Source: Ignavibacteria bacterium
GTDB taxonomy: Bacteria > Bacteroidota > Ignavibacteria > Tepidaquicellales > OLB5
Reading direction: 5' to 3'
Assembly (NCBI GenBank): GCA_017303675.1
Contig: JAFLBX010000002.1
Span: 695,091 to 759,090 of the forward strand
Length of the DNA stretch: 64,000 nucleotides
This document shows positions 1 to 8,265 of the stretch, one piece after another. The notes under the pieces were generated by a model. The model searched no databases. It was not told the origin of the DNA and worked only from the letters and a program-made list of their open reading frames with translations. A program made the translations under genes and the position numbers. Each line of letters starts with the position of its first letter. The first letter of the stretch is position 1.

Positions 1-2
1 CA

Positions 3-1508
3 GAATCAAACACCAATTATGCACAGGGCGGTATTGCCACAGTTACATCCCCTGATGATTCATACGATCTACACATAAAAGATACACTGGAATGCGGCGC
101 TGGCTTATGCCATACTGAAGCAGTTGAACAGATAGTTAAGAACGGTCCGCACCTTATAAGCGAGCTTATTGAGCTTGGCGTAAACTTCAGCCGTGAACAG
201 GGAAAGCTTGACCTGGGCAGAGAAGGCGGGCACTCGCGCAAACGTATAGTTCACGCAAAAGACCTGACCGGCAGAGAAATTGAGCGGGCATTGCTTCATA
301 ATATCAGTATAAATAAAAATATCACTGTACTTGAACATCATACAGCGGTTGATCTTATCACAGAGCATAACTTAAGCAAACCGGCAAAGAAAAAAAATAA
401 AACATGTTTCGGCGCATATGCATATGATGAGATAAATAATGATATTAAAACTATAATTTCAAAGATCACCGTTATATGCACAGGCGGTATAGGGCAGGTT
501 TACCTGCATACAACAAATCCCGCAATTGCAACCGGTGACGGGATCGCAATTGGTTACCGCGCAGGGTGCGCAATAGGCAATATGGAATTTGTCCAGTTCC
601 ACCCTACCAGCTTATATGAAAACAAGGCAACATCAAGCGAGGCACAGTCATTTTTAATCAGCGAAGCTCTTCGCGGAGCAGGCGCAATATTAAAAACTAA
701 AGACGGCAAAGAGTTCATGCATAAATATGACAGCCGCGGCTCGCTTGCGCCGAGGGATATTGTTGCCAGGGCTATTGACAGCGAGATGAAAAAGAGCGGC
801 GATGATTTTGTTTATCTCGATATAACTTCCCTCGGCAAAATTTCAATAAAGAATAAATTTCCATATATCTATAAAAAATGCTTATCAATCGGAATTGATA
901 TGGCAAAAGATATGATCCCGGTTGTACCGGCAGCACATTACAGCTGCGGCGGTATTGTTAGTGATCTTAACGGGAAAACTTCGCTGGGCTCATTATTTGT
1001 TTTAGGCGAGGCATCAATGACAGGTGTTCACGGCGCAAACAGGCTTGCAAGCAATTCACTGCTTGAAGCATTGGTTTATGCAGATAAAGCGGCAAGGATC
1101 TGCCGTGCAGAGCTGAATGATATTAACAATATCCCTGAAAACAGGATACCTGAATGGGATGACAGCGGGACAGATAATACTGAAGAATGGATTTTAATTT
1201 CGCAAAATAAAAACGAAATTAAACAGATAATGTCTAATTATGTAGGCATTGTGCGTTCAAACTTAAGGCTTCACAGGGCTTTGAGAAGGATAAAGCTTAT
1301 CAAAGAAGAGATAGAGACATTCTACAAAAAAACAAAGGTGAACAGAGAGCTTCTTGAATTGAGAAATATGGCTCAGATCACTTATATGATAATTCGCTCC
1401 GCTTTAATGAGAAAAGAATCAAGGGGGCTGCATTACAGCACAGATTACCCTGAATTAAAACGCTCTTATTTAAAGGATACAATAATTACAAATGAAACAG
1501 TGAAGTAA
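3..1508 (+). CDS. nadB: L-aspartate oxidase, 5' truncated by window edge
   Basis: FAD enzyme that oxidises L-aspartate to iminoaspartate, the first step of de novo NAD synthesis, in the cytoplasm. The open frame runs from position 3 with no start codon, so the N-terminal GxGxxG FAD-binding part lies outside the window. Family landmarks in order: NYAQGGIA at the very start, EGGHSRKRI and HAKDLTGRE (substrate region), HPTSLY, SEALRGAGA, SLAPRDIVARAID, PAAHYSCGGI, and GEASMTGVHGANRLASNSLL (C-terminal FAD contact), followed by the helical C-terminal domain. Fumarate reductase and succinate dehydrogenase flavoproteins share some motifs, but GEASMTGVHGANRLASNSLLE and the short length are typical of NadB. 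No nadA or nadC is visible nearby. Confidence 0.93.
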   Translation, partial: ESNTNYAQGGIATVTSPDDSYDLHIKDTLECGAGLCHTEAVEQIVKNGPHLISELIELGVNFSREQGKLDLGREGGHSRKRIVHAKDLTGREIERALLHNISINKNITVLEHHTAVDLITEHNLSKPAKKKNKTCFGAYAYDEINNDIKTIISKITVICTGGIGQVYLHTTNPAIATGDGIAIGYRAGCAIGNMEFVQFHPTSLYENKATSSEAQSFLISEALRGAGAILKTKDGKEFMHKYDSRGSLAPRDIVARAIDSEMKKSGDDFVYLDITSLGKISIKNKFPYIYKKCLSIGIDMAKDMIPVVPAAHYSCGGIVSDLNGKTSLGSLFVLGEASMTGVHGANRLASNSLLEALVYADKAARICRAELNDINNIPENRIPEWDDSGTDNTEEWILISQNKNEIKQIMSNYVGIVRSNLRLHRALRRIKLIKEEIETFYKKTKVNRELLELRNMAQITYMIIRSALMRKESRGLHYSTDYPELKRSYLKDTIITNETVK

Positions 1509-1537
1509 ACCAATTGATAATTTTTAAGATTTAGTTA

Positions 1538-4021
1538 ATGAGCACAAAATCTTCCGAATCAAAAAAAGGCACTACTCACCATAAAGCTGAAAGCGGCTTC
1601 GCCAAAAAAGAAACGCTGACTTTAAAGCATAAGCTTGGATTACTGCTTGTTTCATTAAGTGTCCTTATGCTTGAGTTTACTCTTATCAGGGTGCTCTCAA
1701 TATCCCTGTGGTACCATTTCGCGTTCATGATAATAAGTATAGCTCTGCTTGGGCTTGGTATCAGCGGTGTAACAATAATAATCAGCAAACGGATTTCAAA
1801 CGTTGAGATAAATTCATTTTTAACTATTACTTCCCTGCTTTACGCAGTATCTGTAATTTTATCTTTTGTGATACTCAATAAAATTCCTTTTGACCCTTTC
1901 AGCCTGTTTATAGATACCACTCAATTTTTATACCTGCCGCTGTATTATATACTGATAACACTTCCTTTCTTTCTGGCAGGTTTAATTATAGGGCAATTAT
2001 TTACAAGGTTTAAAAATAATATCAACAAGCTTTATTTTTATGACCTTGTTGGCGCAGGCTTAAGCTGTTTTGTTTTTATACTTGTATTGCCGCAATTCGG
2101 CGGTTCAGGCGGAATAGTTTTCGCTTCAATTTTGGCATGCGCCGGTGCTGTACTTTTTGCCATCCATAAAAGCAGGATGCAGACAATCGGGCTTTACGGC
2201 GCAATTATTATGCTGATAATTAACGGAGTATTTTTAACAAACCCTGAATCTTATCTTCCTATATATATTTCATCAAATAAAGTTTACGGGAATTATATCA
2301 GCGAAAATCCTGACCTGCGCCTGCTGACTAAATGGAATTCATTCAGCAAGGTTGATGTAATGAAGGATGACGGCGAAAATGTTGACGATTACCCAGTTTA
2401 CACTGCAATTATCGATGCCGGTAATTCCACAACCAATATACCAAAGGTGCCGAATGTGCTTGATACAGGTGCAAGGCCGCCGTTTGATGCATCAATGCTT
2501 GCAATGCTGCTTAAACGTGAAGATACTGCAAAGGTGTTTATCCTGGGTTCCGGCGGCGGCGGAGAAATATTAACGGCGCTTACCAATAACGCTAAATCGG
2601 TTACTGCTGTTGAGATTAACCCGATACTCAACGACCTTGTTGAAAAGGATCTTTCCAATTACTGGACAGGCGGGATCGCGAAGGATAAACGCGTTAAGAT
2701 AATTACCGATGACGCAAGAGGCTGGCTTCGTTCCAAGCGCATAAAGTATGATGTAATAATCAGCGCGCATACAATTTCTGCCAGCGCAACAAACAGCGGA
2801 GCTATGAGCCTAGTTGAAAATTACATATTAACACAGGAAGCTTTGCGTGAATACCTTCAGCATCTTGATATCAACGGAATTTTGTATATCACAAGACCTG
2901 AGCCGCAGATGCCGAGGCTTGTAGCATCAATAAAAGAAGCGCAGAAATTAAACGGCGGAAGCGATATTAAAAATCAATTTTACATTTTTAAACGTCCCCC
3001 GACTGATTTTGAAATTGATGTAAGTTATTTAACAGGCGTACTGTTTAAAAAGAGCGGATTTGATGAATTTGATATTCAGAGGCTCAAAACAATGGCAGCG
3101 TTATTGAATCTAGAAACTATTTACGACCCTGTTTCAAACCAGGACGGAATATTCAAGGATATCGTTCAATCGAACAGCATAAATGAAATTGCAGGAAAAT
3201 ACCCTGATATAAAATTATATCCTGCAACGGATGATAAGCCGTATTTTGAGCATAACACAGATTTTACATCGATAAATTTCAGCAAGATAAAAGAATCATT
3301 TTCACAGGGTGACCGCGCAATGCTTTCACTTGTTCAAAAGCCGGTTGCAGAATCAACACTGGTTATTCTGCTGCTGCAGACAATATTGATCTCAGCGCTA
3401 CTTATTTTCCTGCCGATTTATTTAAAGTTCCGCAAAGACCCTGAAATAAAAAAAGTTAAAAAGGGCAAGTATATTTTATACTTCGCTTTACTTGGATTGG
3501 GATATATAATTATTGAAATATGCCTGATACAGAAATTCACCCTGTTTTTGGGGCAGCCTGTTTACACAATGTTAACGGTAATTTCAACAATGCTGATATT
3601 TTCAGGTATTGGCAGCATGTTATCTGATAAAGTAATTAAGCTTGTAAAGAATGTTAACATAGTTTATATCATAATTGCCGGACTGACGGTGATATTGGGA
3701 CTTGCAAACTCCGCAATTTTTGAAGCACTTGCCAGAATGGATATAATGTGGCGTGTGATTATTTCAATATTGTTGATAGCACCATTGGCGTTCTTTATGG
3801 GAATACCTTTCCCCTACGGAATGAGCACAATTGATAACAATCAAAAGTATCTTGTAGCCTACGGCTGGGGTGTTAACGGTTTCTTTAGTGTTTTGGGAAG
3901 TGTGCTGGTTGTAATGCTTTCAATGAGCTATGGGTTTATAGTTGTATTTATAATTTCGGCATTGCTTTATCTAGCCGCTATGCTTGTTTCAGGAAAACTG
4001 AAACCAAAGGCTACCGCGTAA
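1538..4021 (+). CDS. Membrane protein with central spermidine-synthase-like methyltransferase fold
   Basis: An 827-residue protein in three parts. Residues about 30-235 form some seven membrane helices. Residues about 265-560 are a Rossmann domain of the spermidine/spermine synthase type, with the nucleotide-binding loop ILGSGGGGE near 335, the acidic strand end AVEINP near 357 and ITDDARGWL near 388. Residues about 600-820 form more helices with the family-typical stretch MGIPFPYG near 755. The natural substrate of such membrane-fused proteins is generally unknown, so polyamine synthesis should not be assumed. It starts 29 bp after nadB on the same strand and may be co-transcribed. The ATG at 1538 is the only start that keeps the lysine-rich N-terminus before the first helix. 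Confidence 0.8.
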   Translation: MSTKSSESKKGTTHHKAESGFAKKETLTLKHKLGLLLVSLSVLMLEFTLIRVLSISLWYHFAFMIISIALLGLGISGVTIIISKRISNVEINSFLTITSLLYAVSVILSFVILNKIPFDPFSLFIDTTQFLYLPLYYILITLPFFLAGLIIGQLFTRFKNNINKLYFYDLVGAGLSCFVFILVLPQFGGSGGIVFASILACAGAVLFAIHKSRMQTIGLYGAIIMLIINGVFLTNPESYLPIYISSNKVYGNYISENPDLRLLTKWNSFSKVDVMKDDGENVDDYPVYTAIIDAGNSTTNIPKVPNVLDTGARPPFDASMLAMLLKREDTAKVFILGSGGGGEILTALTNNAKSVTAVEINPILNDLVEKDLSNYWTGGIAKDKRVKIITDDARGWLRSKRIKYDVIISAHTISASATNSGAMSLVENYILTQEALREYLQHLDINGILYITRPEPQMPRLVASIKEAQKLNGGSDIKNQFYIFKRPPTDFEIDVSYLTGVLFKKSGFDEFDIQRLKTMAALLNLETIYDPVSNQDGIFKDIVQSNSINEIAGKYPDIKLYPATDDKPYFEHNTDFTSINFSKIKESFSQGDRAMLSLVQKPVAESTLVILLLQTILISALLIFLPIYLKFRKDPEIKKVKKGKYILYFALLGLGYIIIEICLIQKFTLFLGQPVYTMLTVISTMLIFSGIGSMLSDKVIKLVKNVNIVYIIIAGLTVILGLANSAIFEALARMDIMWRVIISILLIAPLAFFMGIPFPYGMSTIDNNQKYLVAYGWGVNGFFSVLGSVLVVMLSMSYGFIVVFIISALLYLAAMLVSGKLKPKATA

Positions 4022-4089
4022 GTTTTATTTTATTCCAAACCTGGCAGTTCTTTTTGATACTTTAACCAATTTGGATGGTCAGAAAAGCC

Positions 4090-4121
4090 TTAACCACAGA
4101 GAACACAGAGTACACAGAGGG
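4090..4121. repeat. Short repeat with 9-bp period (ACAGAG units)
   Basis: The hexamer ACAGAG occurs three times at exactly 9-bp steps (4096, 4105, 4114) inside a non-coding gap. I recognise this word type as a dispersed intergenic repeat in many environmental bacterial genomes. No gene or promoter function is visible. Confidence 0.5.
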
Positions 4122-4162
4122 TATACCTGTTGTGGGGCTTTGCCGGCTTAACAAGAAATTAC

Positions 4163-4193
4163 TTACGAAGTTAAAGAACAACAATTATATTTG
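4163..4193 (+). promoter_or_regulatory. Predicted promoter for the small membrane protein at 4240
   Basis: TATATTTG at 4186-4193 fits the Bacteroidota -7 consensus TAnnTTTG exactly. TTA lies 20 bp upstream (4163-4165), where TTG would be the consensus -33 element. The start codon is 46 bp downstream. Confidence 0.35.
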
Positions 4194-4239
4194 TAAGGTC
4201 GATTTTTATTCAGTTGATAAGTTTGGAGCATAACACTTT

Positions 4240-4617
4240 ATGATACTAAAACTGTTCTGGTTTGCATTAATTTTTATAGATATAATTCTGATACAAACTT
4301 TCAGCCAATTTGTAGTATTTTACATTGGTAATTGGCCGATACTCATTTGCATATCTTTATCCTGGAGTTTATCTTTTGCTATTATTTATTTTATTAAGAA
4401 GAATGATACCAGTACTGCAAAAGCAATCCTGATTTTAGTTTTTGCACTTCTGGTAAGTACAGTAATTGTTTATTATGGATACTATTTCCTAAGTTTGGTA
4501 TTACTTGTTTCAGCATTATCAATTCCAATTTTAATTTATAACGGGATCAAATATGTTTTCAAGCAGACAGAATCGATAGTTAGCAAAAAACCTATGTTTG
4601 TTAATAGGAAACATTAA
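4240..4617 (+). CDS. Small integral membrane protein, unknown function
   Basis: A 125-residue, strongly hydrophobic protein with about four predicted membrane helices (roughly residues 4-24, 27-47, 60-80 and 84-106), a KKND loop after helix 2 and a basic C-terminal tail (KYVFKQTESIVSKKP). I recognise no family. It sits alone between the spermidine-synthase-like gene and the AT-rich accessory genes, preceded by a plausible promoter at 4163-4193. The open frame, membrane pattern and promoter support a real gene, but no role can be assigned. Confidence 0.6.
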   Translation: MILKLFWFALIFIDIILIQTFSQFVVFYIGNWPILICISLSWSLSFAIIYFIKKNDTSTAKAILILVFALLVSTVIVYYGYYFLSLVLLVSALSIPILIYNGIKYVFKQTESIVSKKPMFVNRKH

Positions 4618-4658
4618 GTTCAGTTATTTCCAAAAAATTAAATAAAACACATCTTTAA

Positions 4659-5147
4659 GTGAATAAAATAATCAACATTAATGCTCCTATCATTCCTAAT
4701 GAGAGTTTGGGCGGAATTAAATTAAGAGAAAATAAAAATTCACTTATAGGACAACTCAAGCAAAACAAAATTTCATACGAAGTTTCATATGAAAATGAAG
4801 ATAATAAACGTGTATCTTTATTTTCAATTCTTGAGGAGATAATAATAGTCTCCGTAGATAACAAGAACTCTAAAATATTCAGAGTTACAGCCAATGCAGG
4901 TTACATTGCATGTTTGTTTGATAAAATCAAGATTGGCTATACTCTACAGGATGTTATTAACACAGGCGAAGGATTTTATTACGACGAAAGAGAAGATACA
5001 ATTCTAAGCAGCAAGCATCACGGTGTATCTCTTGATTTAGATGTACCTGACTATTTAGCTACTGATGTAATTAACCCGAAAATCGGAAGTATTTCTGTTT
5101 TCGCAGAAGATAGTATGTCACTAGAGGGACAAAGGGGGAAATGGTGA
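4659..5147 (+). CDS. Hypothetical acidic protein, accessory patch gene 1
   Basis: A 162-residue protein with a GTG start and no visible Shine-Dalgarno sequence. It is soluble, lacks a signal peptide and is rich in Asn, Asp, Ile and Glu. The N-terminus (ININAPIIPNESLGGIKLRE) and a C-terminal segment with YYDERED and VSLDLDVPD are distinctive, but I cannot name a family. Base composition is clearly more AT-rich than the nuo genes downstream. Together with the next two small genes it resembles accessory modules such as immunity genes of polymorphic-toxin loci, but no toxin gene is present, so that is only an analogy. Confidence 0.5.
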   Translation: MNKIININAPIIPNESLGGIKLRENKNSLIGQLKQNKISYEVSYENEDNKRVSLFSILEEIIIVSVDNKNSKIFRVTANAGYIACLFDKIKIGYTLQDVINTGEGFYYDEREDTILSSKHHGVSLDLDVPDYLATDVINPKIGSISVFAEDSMSLEGQRGKW

Positions 5148-5229
5148 ATCTTGTTGAATTTAGTGTTGCTGGCTGGTATAACAACAAAGAAATATGATAA
5201 TAACAAATAAGATTAATAATAATCTTTAG

Positions 5230-5502
5230 ATGATAATACTAGATGATAATAATAAGCCAATAGATAGCGTAGAAGTATACTTAACGCTTGAAGAAGCAGA
5301 AGAGTTTTTAGGAAGATTGATTTCTAATAATGAAATGCCCGATGATTACCTGGAAGCCGGAAACGTATTCGGTACAGATGATGGCTTTGATGTAGAATCA
5401 GGTTATCTTGAATTTGGTATATATACTCCCGAGAATAAAAACCAATTTCCCAATTTATTGATAGAACTAATTAATGAAGAATATGAGAATAATAAATCCT
5501 GA
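5230..5502 (+). CDS. Hypothetical small acidic protein, accessory patch gene 2
   Basis: A 90-residue, very acidic soluble protein without signal peptide or membrane segment. It has an LTLEEAEEFLGRLI helix in the first half and a DDGFDVESGYLEFGIYTPEN segment in the middle. Its 3' end overlaps the next gene by 29 bp, which argues that both are translated from one message. I do not recognise the family. The size and acidity are what one sees in immunity-type or antitoxin-type proteins, but nothing proves this. Confidence 0.5.
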   Translation: MIILDDNNKPIDSVEVYLTLEEAEEFLGRLISNNEMPDDYLEAGNVFGTDDGFDVESGYLEFGIYTPENKNQFPNLLIELINEEYENNKS

Positions 5503-5740
5503 AGAAAAAACACTTATCAATATACTAGGTTTGATTCTATCTAAGTCTGAGGCAGCATTTATGATTGATGAACTGGAGCTTTTAATAAATGGCAATGGTA
5601 ATCATGTTATCAATTTTGATAATAATTCAAAAGGCAATGGAAGTGGAAGAAAACATATAAAATTCTTTTTATATGATACAAAATTAGTTGAAGGATTAGA
5701 CAGCGAAACAAAGAAACTTATTAAGTATGGCAAGATTTAA
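5474..5740 (+). CDS. Hypothetical small protein, accessory patch gene 3
   Basis: An 88-residue soluble protein overlapping the preceding gene by 29 bp in another frame. An in-frame ATG at 5483 would shorten the overlap to 20 bp and is an equally good start. It has an NPEEKTLINILGLILSKSEA helix-rich N-terminal half, then a glycine/asparagine linker (NGNGN, NSKGNGSG) and a short FFLYDTKL strand. No family is recognised. It is followed by 633 bp of repeats without genes. Confidence 0.45.
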   Translation: MKNMRIINPEEKTLINILGLILSKSEAAFMIDELELLINGNGNHVINFDNNSKGNGSGRKHIKFFLYDTKLVEGLDSETKKLIKYGKI

Positions 5741-5832
5741 AATATAACGATTACGCCCTTACAGGGCTATGTACCAGCTTTACCTCCGCGATGGACTGCG
5801 TCCATCGCTAGAGTATTTTGCCCCTTAAGTAC

Positions 5833-5902
5833 TAAAGGCAGAGGTAGTGAAAATTAATAATTCGTGAAATTAGTGTAATTCGTGGTTAAGATTTTGGCTT
5901 TG
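5833..5902 (+). repeat. 70-bp direct repeat, copy 1
   Basis: Starts TAAAGGCAGAGGTAG and ends GATTTTGGCTTTG. It matches copy 2 at 6162-6231 at all but two positions. It includes the words ATTCGTGAAATTAG and AATTCGTGGTTAAG, typical of dispersed intergenic repeats. Confidence 0.8.
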
Positions 5903-6082
5903 TTTTTCCCGCCGTCATTGGTGTTCTCACCAACTACAAAATACAACCCGTCGCAATAATGTATTAATTGTTGAGAGAAATATAATATTGTGTTAGAATT
6001 AAAATCTGATTTTGATTGAACCGTTGGTGAGAAAACTGCATAATCAGTCAAGCACTAACGTTGGCGTATAAATTATGACAAC

Positions 6083-6130
6083 TGCCCTTCGACTCCCACG
6101 CCTTAGGCGGGCACAGCGCTCAGGGCGACA
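6083..6130. repeat. Composite hairpin repeat: palindrome interrupted by a second palindrome
   Basis: Outer arms GCCCT (6084-6088) and AGGGC (6122-6126) belong to a sequence of the type CTTCGACTC|CGCTCAGGG. A 21-bp GC-rich, imperfectly self-complementary unit (6096-6116, core GCCTTAGGCGGG) splits it at the bar. An uninterrupted relative lies at 39467-39495 and another interrupted one at 39521-39566. Confidence 0.6.
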
Positions 6131-6161
6131 TCCAATTTCTGTAGTAGAGCCCTTTCAGGGC

Positions 6162-6231
6162 TAAAGGCAGAGGTAGTGAAAATTAATTATTCGTGAAATT
6201 AGTGAAATTCGTGGTTAAGATTTTGGCTTTG
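6162..6231 (+). repeat. 70-bp direct repeat, copy 2
   Basis: 68 of 70 positions are identical to copy 1 at 5833-5902. It is placed about 140 bp before nuoC. Confidence 0.8.
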
Positions 6232-6332
6232 ATTTGTTTGAACATCACTGCTTGTGAACTTCCTATGGCATTTCTAAAATAGATAGATTTCAAAAATCTA
6301 ATTATAAACAAATTACAACAACCCTTACAGCA

Positions 6333-6363
6333 TTGAATATCTTATCATATTTTGCTAAATTTG
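6333..6363 (+). promoter_or_regulatory. Predicted promoter of the nuoCDEF operon
   Basis: TTG at 6333-6335, a 20-bp spacer and TAAATTTG at 6356-6363 match the Bacteroidota -33/-7 pattern. A start of transcription about 7 bp downstream would leave only a few nucleotides before the ATG at 6374, a nearly leaderless message. Confidence 0.55.
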
Positions 6364-6373
6364 CCTATAAATT

Positions 6374-6859
6374 ATGGCAGAATTAACGGAAAAAATCAAA
6401 GAAAAATTCTCTGAATCGAATGGTTTCGGGGGATTTGTTTTTACAGAAAATCTGAATTACCCTATGATAGAGCTTCCAAAAGAAAAGCTGCTTGAAGTAT
6501 GCAGAATTCTAAAGGATGAATTTCAGGTAGATCAGTTACGGGATGTTGTTAGCGTTGACCGTTTCACTAAAAATGAAAGGTTTGAATGCATTTATAACCT
6601 GTATTCACTTACACACAGGTACAGAGTTTTTTTAAAGGTTAAGCTCGATAGCAAAAATCCTGAAGTAGAAAGCCTTTGCCCATTATGGAAATCCGCTGAC
6701 TGGGCTGAGCGTGAAGCATGGGATATGATGGGTATCAAATTTTTAAATCACCCTGACCTGCGCAGGCTGTATATGATGGAAGAATACGAGTACCACCCGT
6801 TAAGGAAAGATTACCCGCTTATGGGCTTGCCGGGCGCAGTAACATTACCAAAAAAATAA
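6374..6859 (+). CDS. nuoC: NADH-quinone oxidoreductase subunit C
   Basis: A 30-kDa-type subunit of the peripheral arm of respiratory complex I, on the cytoplasmic side, helping couple NADH oxidation to quinone reduction. At 161 residues it is a normal stand-alone NuoC. The diagnostic C-terminal block is present: WAEREAWDMMGIKF, LNHPDLRRLYM and HPLRKDYPLMG. The start at 6374 lies right after the predicted promoter and begins the subunit operon. nuoA and nuoB, which usually precede it, are not in this position, so the complex I genes are split over more than one locus. Confidence 0.93.
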   Translation: MAELTEKIKEKFSESNGFGGFVFTENLNYPMIELPKEKLLEVCRILKDEFQVDQLRDVVSVDRFTKNERFECIYNLYSLTHRYRVFLKVKLDSKNPEVESLCPLWKSADWAEREAWDMMGIKFLNHPDLRRLYMMEEYEYHPLRKDYPLMGLPGAVTLPKK

Positions 6860-6883
6860 AAAGCTTTACGATAGAAATATAAT

Positions 6884-8182
6884 ATGTCGTTAGATCTAAC
6901 AAAAGAAGAGTATATAGAAGAAACCAAGGAATCGAGCCATATTACAATGAGCCAGGAAAGGATCCTGCGCGCACTGGAATCAGATGATGTGCGCGGGCAT
7001 TTTGAAGGCACACTGGATAACCAGCTAGTTCTTAATATGGGTCCCCAGCACCCTGCAACTCATGGTGTATTGCAGCTTGTTGTGAGCCTGGATGGTGAAT
7101 CAGTAGTAGGAACAATCCCGGTACTTGGCTACCTTCACAGAGGTTATGAAAAGCTTGCTGAAAACATGACATTTCATGAGTTCATACCCCATACTGACAG
7201 GCTTGATTACCTTTCACCTTTGGCTAATAATGTTGGATATGTACTTGCAATAGAAAAACTGCTTAAAATTGAAGCAACAGAGCGCGCTCAGTGGATAAGA
7301 ACCATGTGCTGTGAAATGGCAAGGCTGGCATCTCATTGTGTGTGGATGGGCACTATGGCAATGGATGTAGGCGCATTGACGGTGTTTTTATGGACATTTA
7401 CAGAAAGGGAAAAAATACTCGATATTCTTGATATTTTAACCGGTGTTAGATTTACCACGAGTTATACAAGGATAGGCGGACTCGCTCTGGATATGAGCGA
7501 TGAAGTTGTTGCAAGGCTCAAAGCATTCCTGGACCAGTTCATACCGAAGCTTGAAGATGCAAGAGCACTGATTGAACGCAACAAAATATTTATAAACAGG
7601 TGCGAAGGTGTTGGATATATTTCAAAAGAAGACGCTATTTCACTTGGGTTAACGGGTCCGAACCTGCGCGCAGCGGGCATTACCAACGATTTGAGAATTG
7701 ACGACCCGTATTTGAAATACAGGGAAGTTGATTTTGATGTGCCTACACTCACAGAAAGTGATGTGCTTGCAAGATATTACGTGAGAGTTAAAGAGATGTA
7801 TGAAAGCGTAAAGATATTAAGACAGTGCATGCAGAAGCTTCCGCAGGGACCAATAAATACTCCCGATGCAAAACAGGTTTTGCCGGATAAAGGCGAAGTT
7901 TATTCAAAAATGGAAGAGCTTATTCATGATTTTATGATAGTAAACTTTGGTAACACCCCTGAAAAAGGTGTCGAAGCTTACCAGGCAATTGAATCTTCCA
8001 AAGGCGAGCTTGGTTTTTATGCTATCAGCGACGGCAAAGGATACCCGTTCAGGCTGAAGATACGCTCCCCTTCAACTGTTGCAATAGGCGCGCTGCCTAC
8101 CATGATGAAAGGCGCAATGATCAGCGATATAGTAGCGATCATCGGCAGTATTGACCCTGTGATGGGTGAAGCTGATAAATAA
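6884..8182 (+). CDS. nuoD: NADH-quinone oxidoreductase subunit D
   Basis: A 49-kDa-type subunit lining the quinone-binding cavity of complex I. It has 432 residues with the N-terminal signature LNMGPQHPATHGVL, the strongly conserved GYLHRGYEKLAE and TDRLDYLSP, the mid-protein SHCVWMGTMAMDVGA and the C-terminal GSIDPVMGEADK. The first 40 residues before the signature are a longer acidic extension than in many homologues. It starts 24 bp after nuoC, so the two are surely co-transcribed. A 25-bp hairpin repeat lies between this gene and nuoE. Confidence 0.95.
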   Translation: MSLDLTKEEYIEETKESSHITMSQERILRALESDDVRGHFEGTLDNQLVLNMGPQHPATHGVLQLVVSLDGESVVGTIPVLGYLHRGYEKLAENMTFHEFIPHTDRLDYLSPLANNVGYVLAIEKLLKIEATERAQWIRTMCCEMARLASHCVWMGTMAMDVGALTVFLWTFTEREKILDILDILTGVRFTTSYTRIGGLALDMSDEVVARLKAFLDQFIPKLEDARALIERNKIFINRCEGVGYISKEDAISLGLTGPNLRAAGITNDLRIDDPYLKYREVDFDVPTLTESDVLARYYVRVKEMYESVKILRQCMQKLPQGPINTPDAKQVLPDKGEVYSKMEELIHDFMIVNFGNTPEKGVEAYQAIESSKGELGFYAISDGKGYPFRLKIRSPSTVAIGALPTMMKGAMISDIVAIIGSIDPVMGEADK

Positions 8183-8215
8183 CCTGGTTTAACTTGATTT
8201 AGTGATTTAATACAA

Positions 8216-8240
8216 GATTCCTGCCTTCGCAGGAATGACA
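8216..8240. repeat. 25-bp hairpin repeat, copy between nuoD and nuoE
   Basis: Contains TTCCTGC-CTTC-GCAGGAA, a perfect 7-bp stem with a 4-nt loop, followed by TGACA. An identical 25-bp copy lies at 30881-30905 and a relative with a different stem at 26259-26283. In an RNA spanning nuoD-nuoE it could act as a processing or stability hairpin. Confidence 0.75.
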
Positions 8241-8265
8241 AAATAGTGATAGTTTACCTTCTTTA

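Larger units (their letters stand above)
5741..6373. other. Gene-free 633-bp stretch built from short repeats
   Basis: No credible coding frame on either strand. It holds two nearly identical 70-bp direct repeats (5833-5902, 6162-6231), a composite hairpin repeat (6083-6130), a small hairpin TTGGTG/CACCAA near 5919-5934, and the nuoC promoter at its right end. Short words such as CCCTTACAGGGC near 5757 and CCCTTTCAGGGC near 6150 look like two versions of one further repeat. Confidence 0.6.

Noticed and set aside
4659-6161. Integron cassette array in the small-gene patch
   Set aside because: Small orphan genes and palindromes suggested attC sites, but I found no convincing GTTRRRY/RYYYAAC core pairs at gene boundaries and no integrase in the window.
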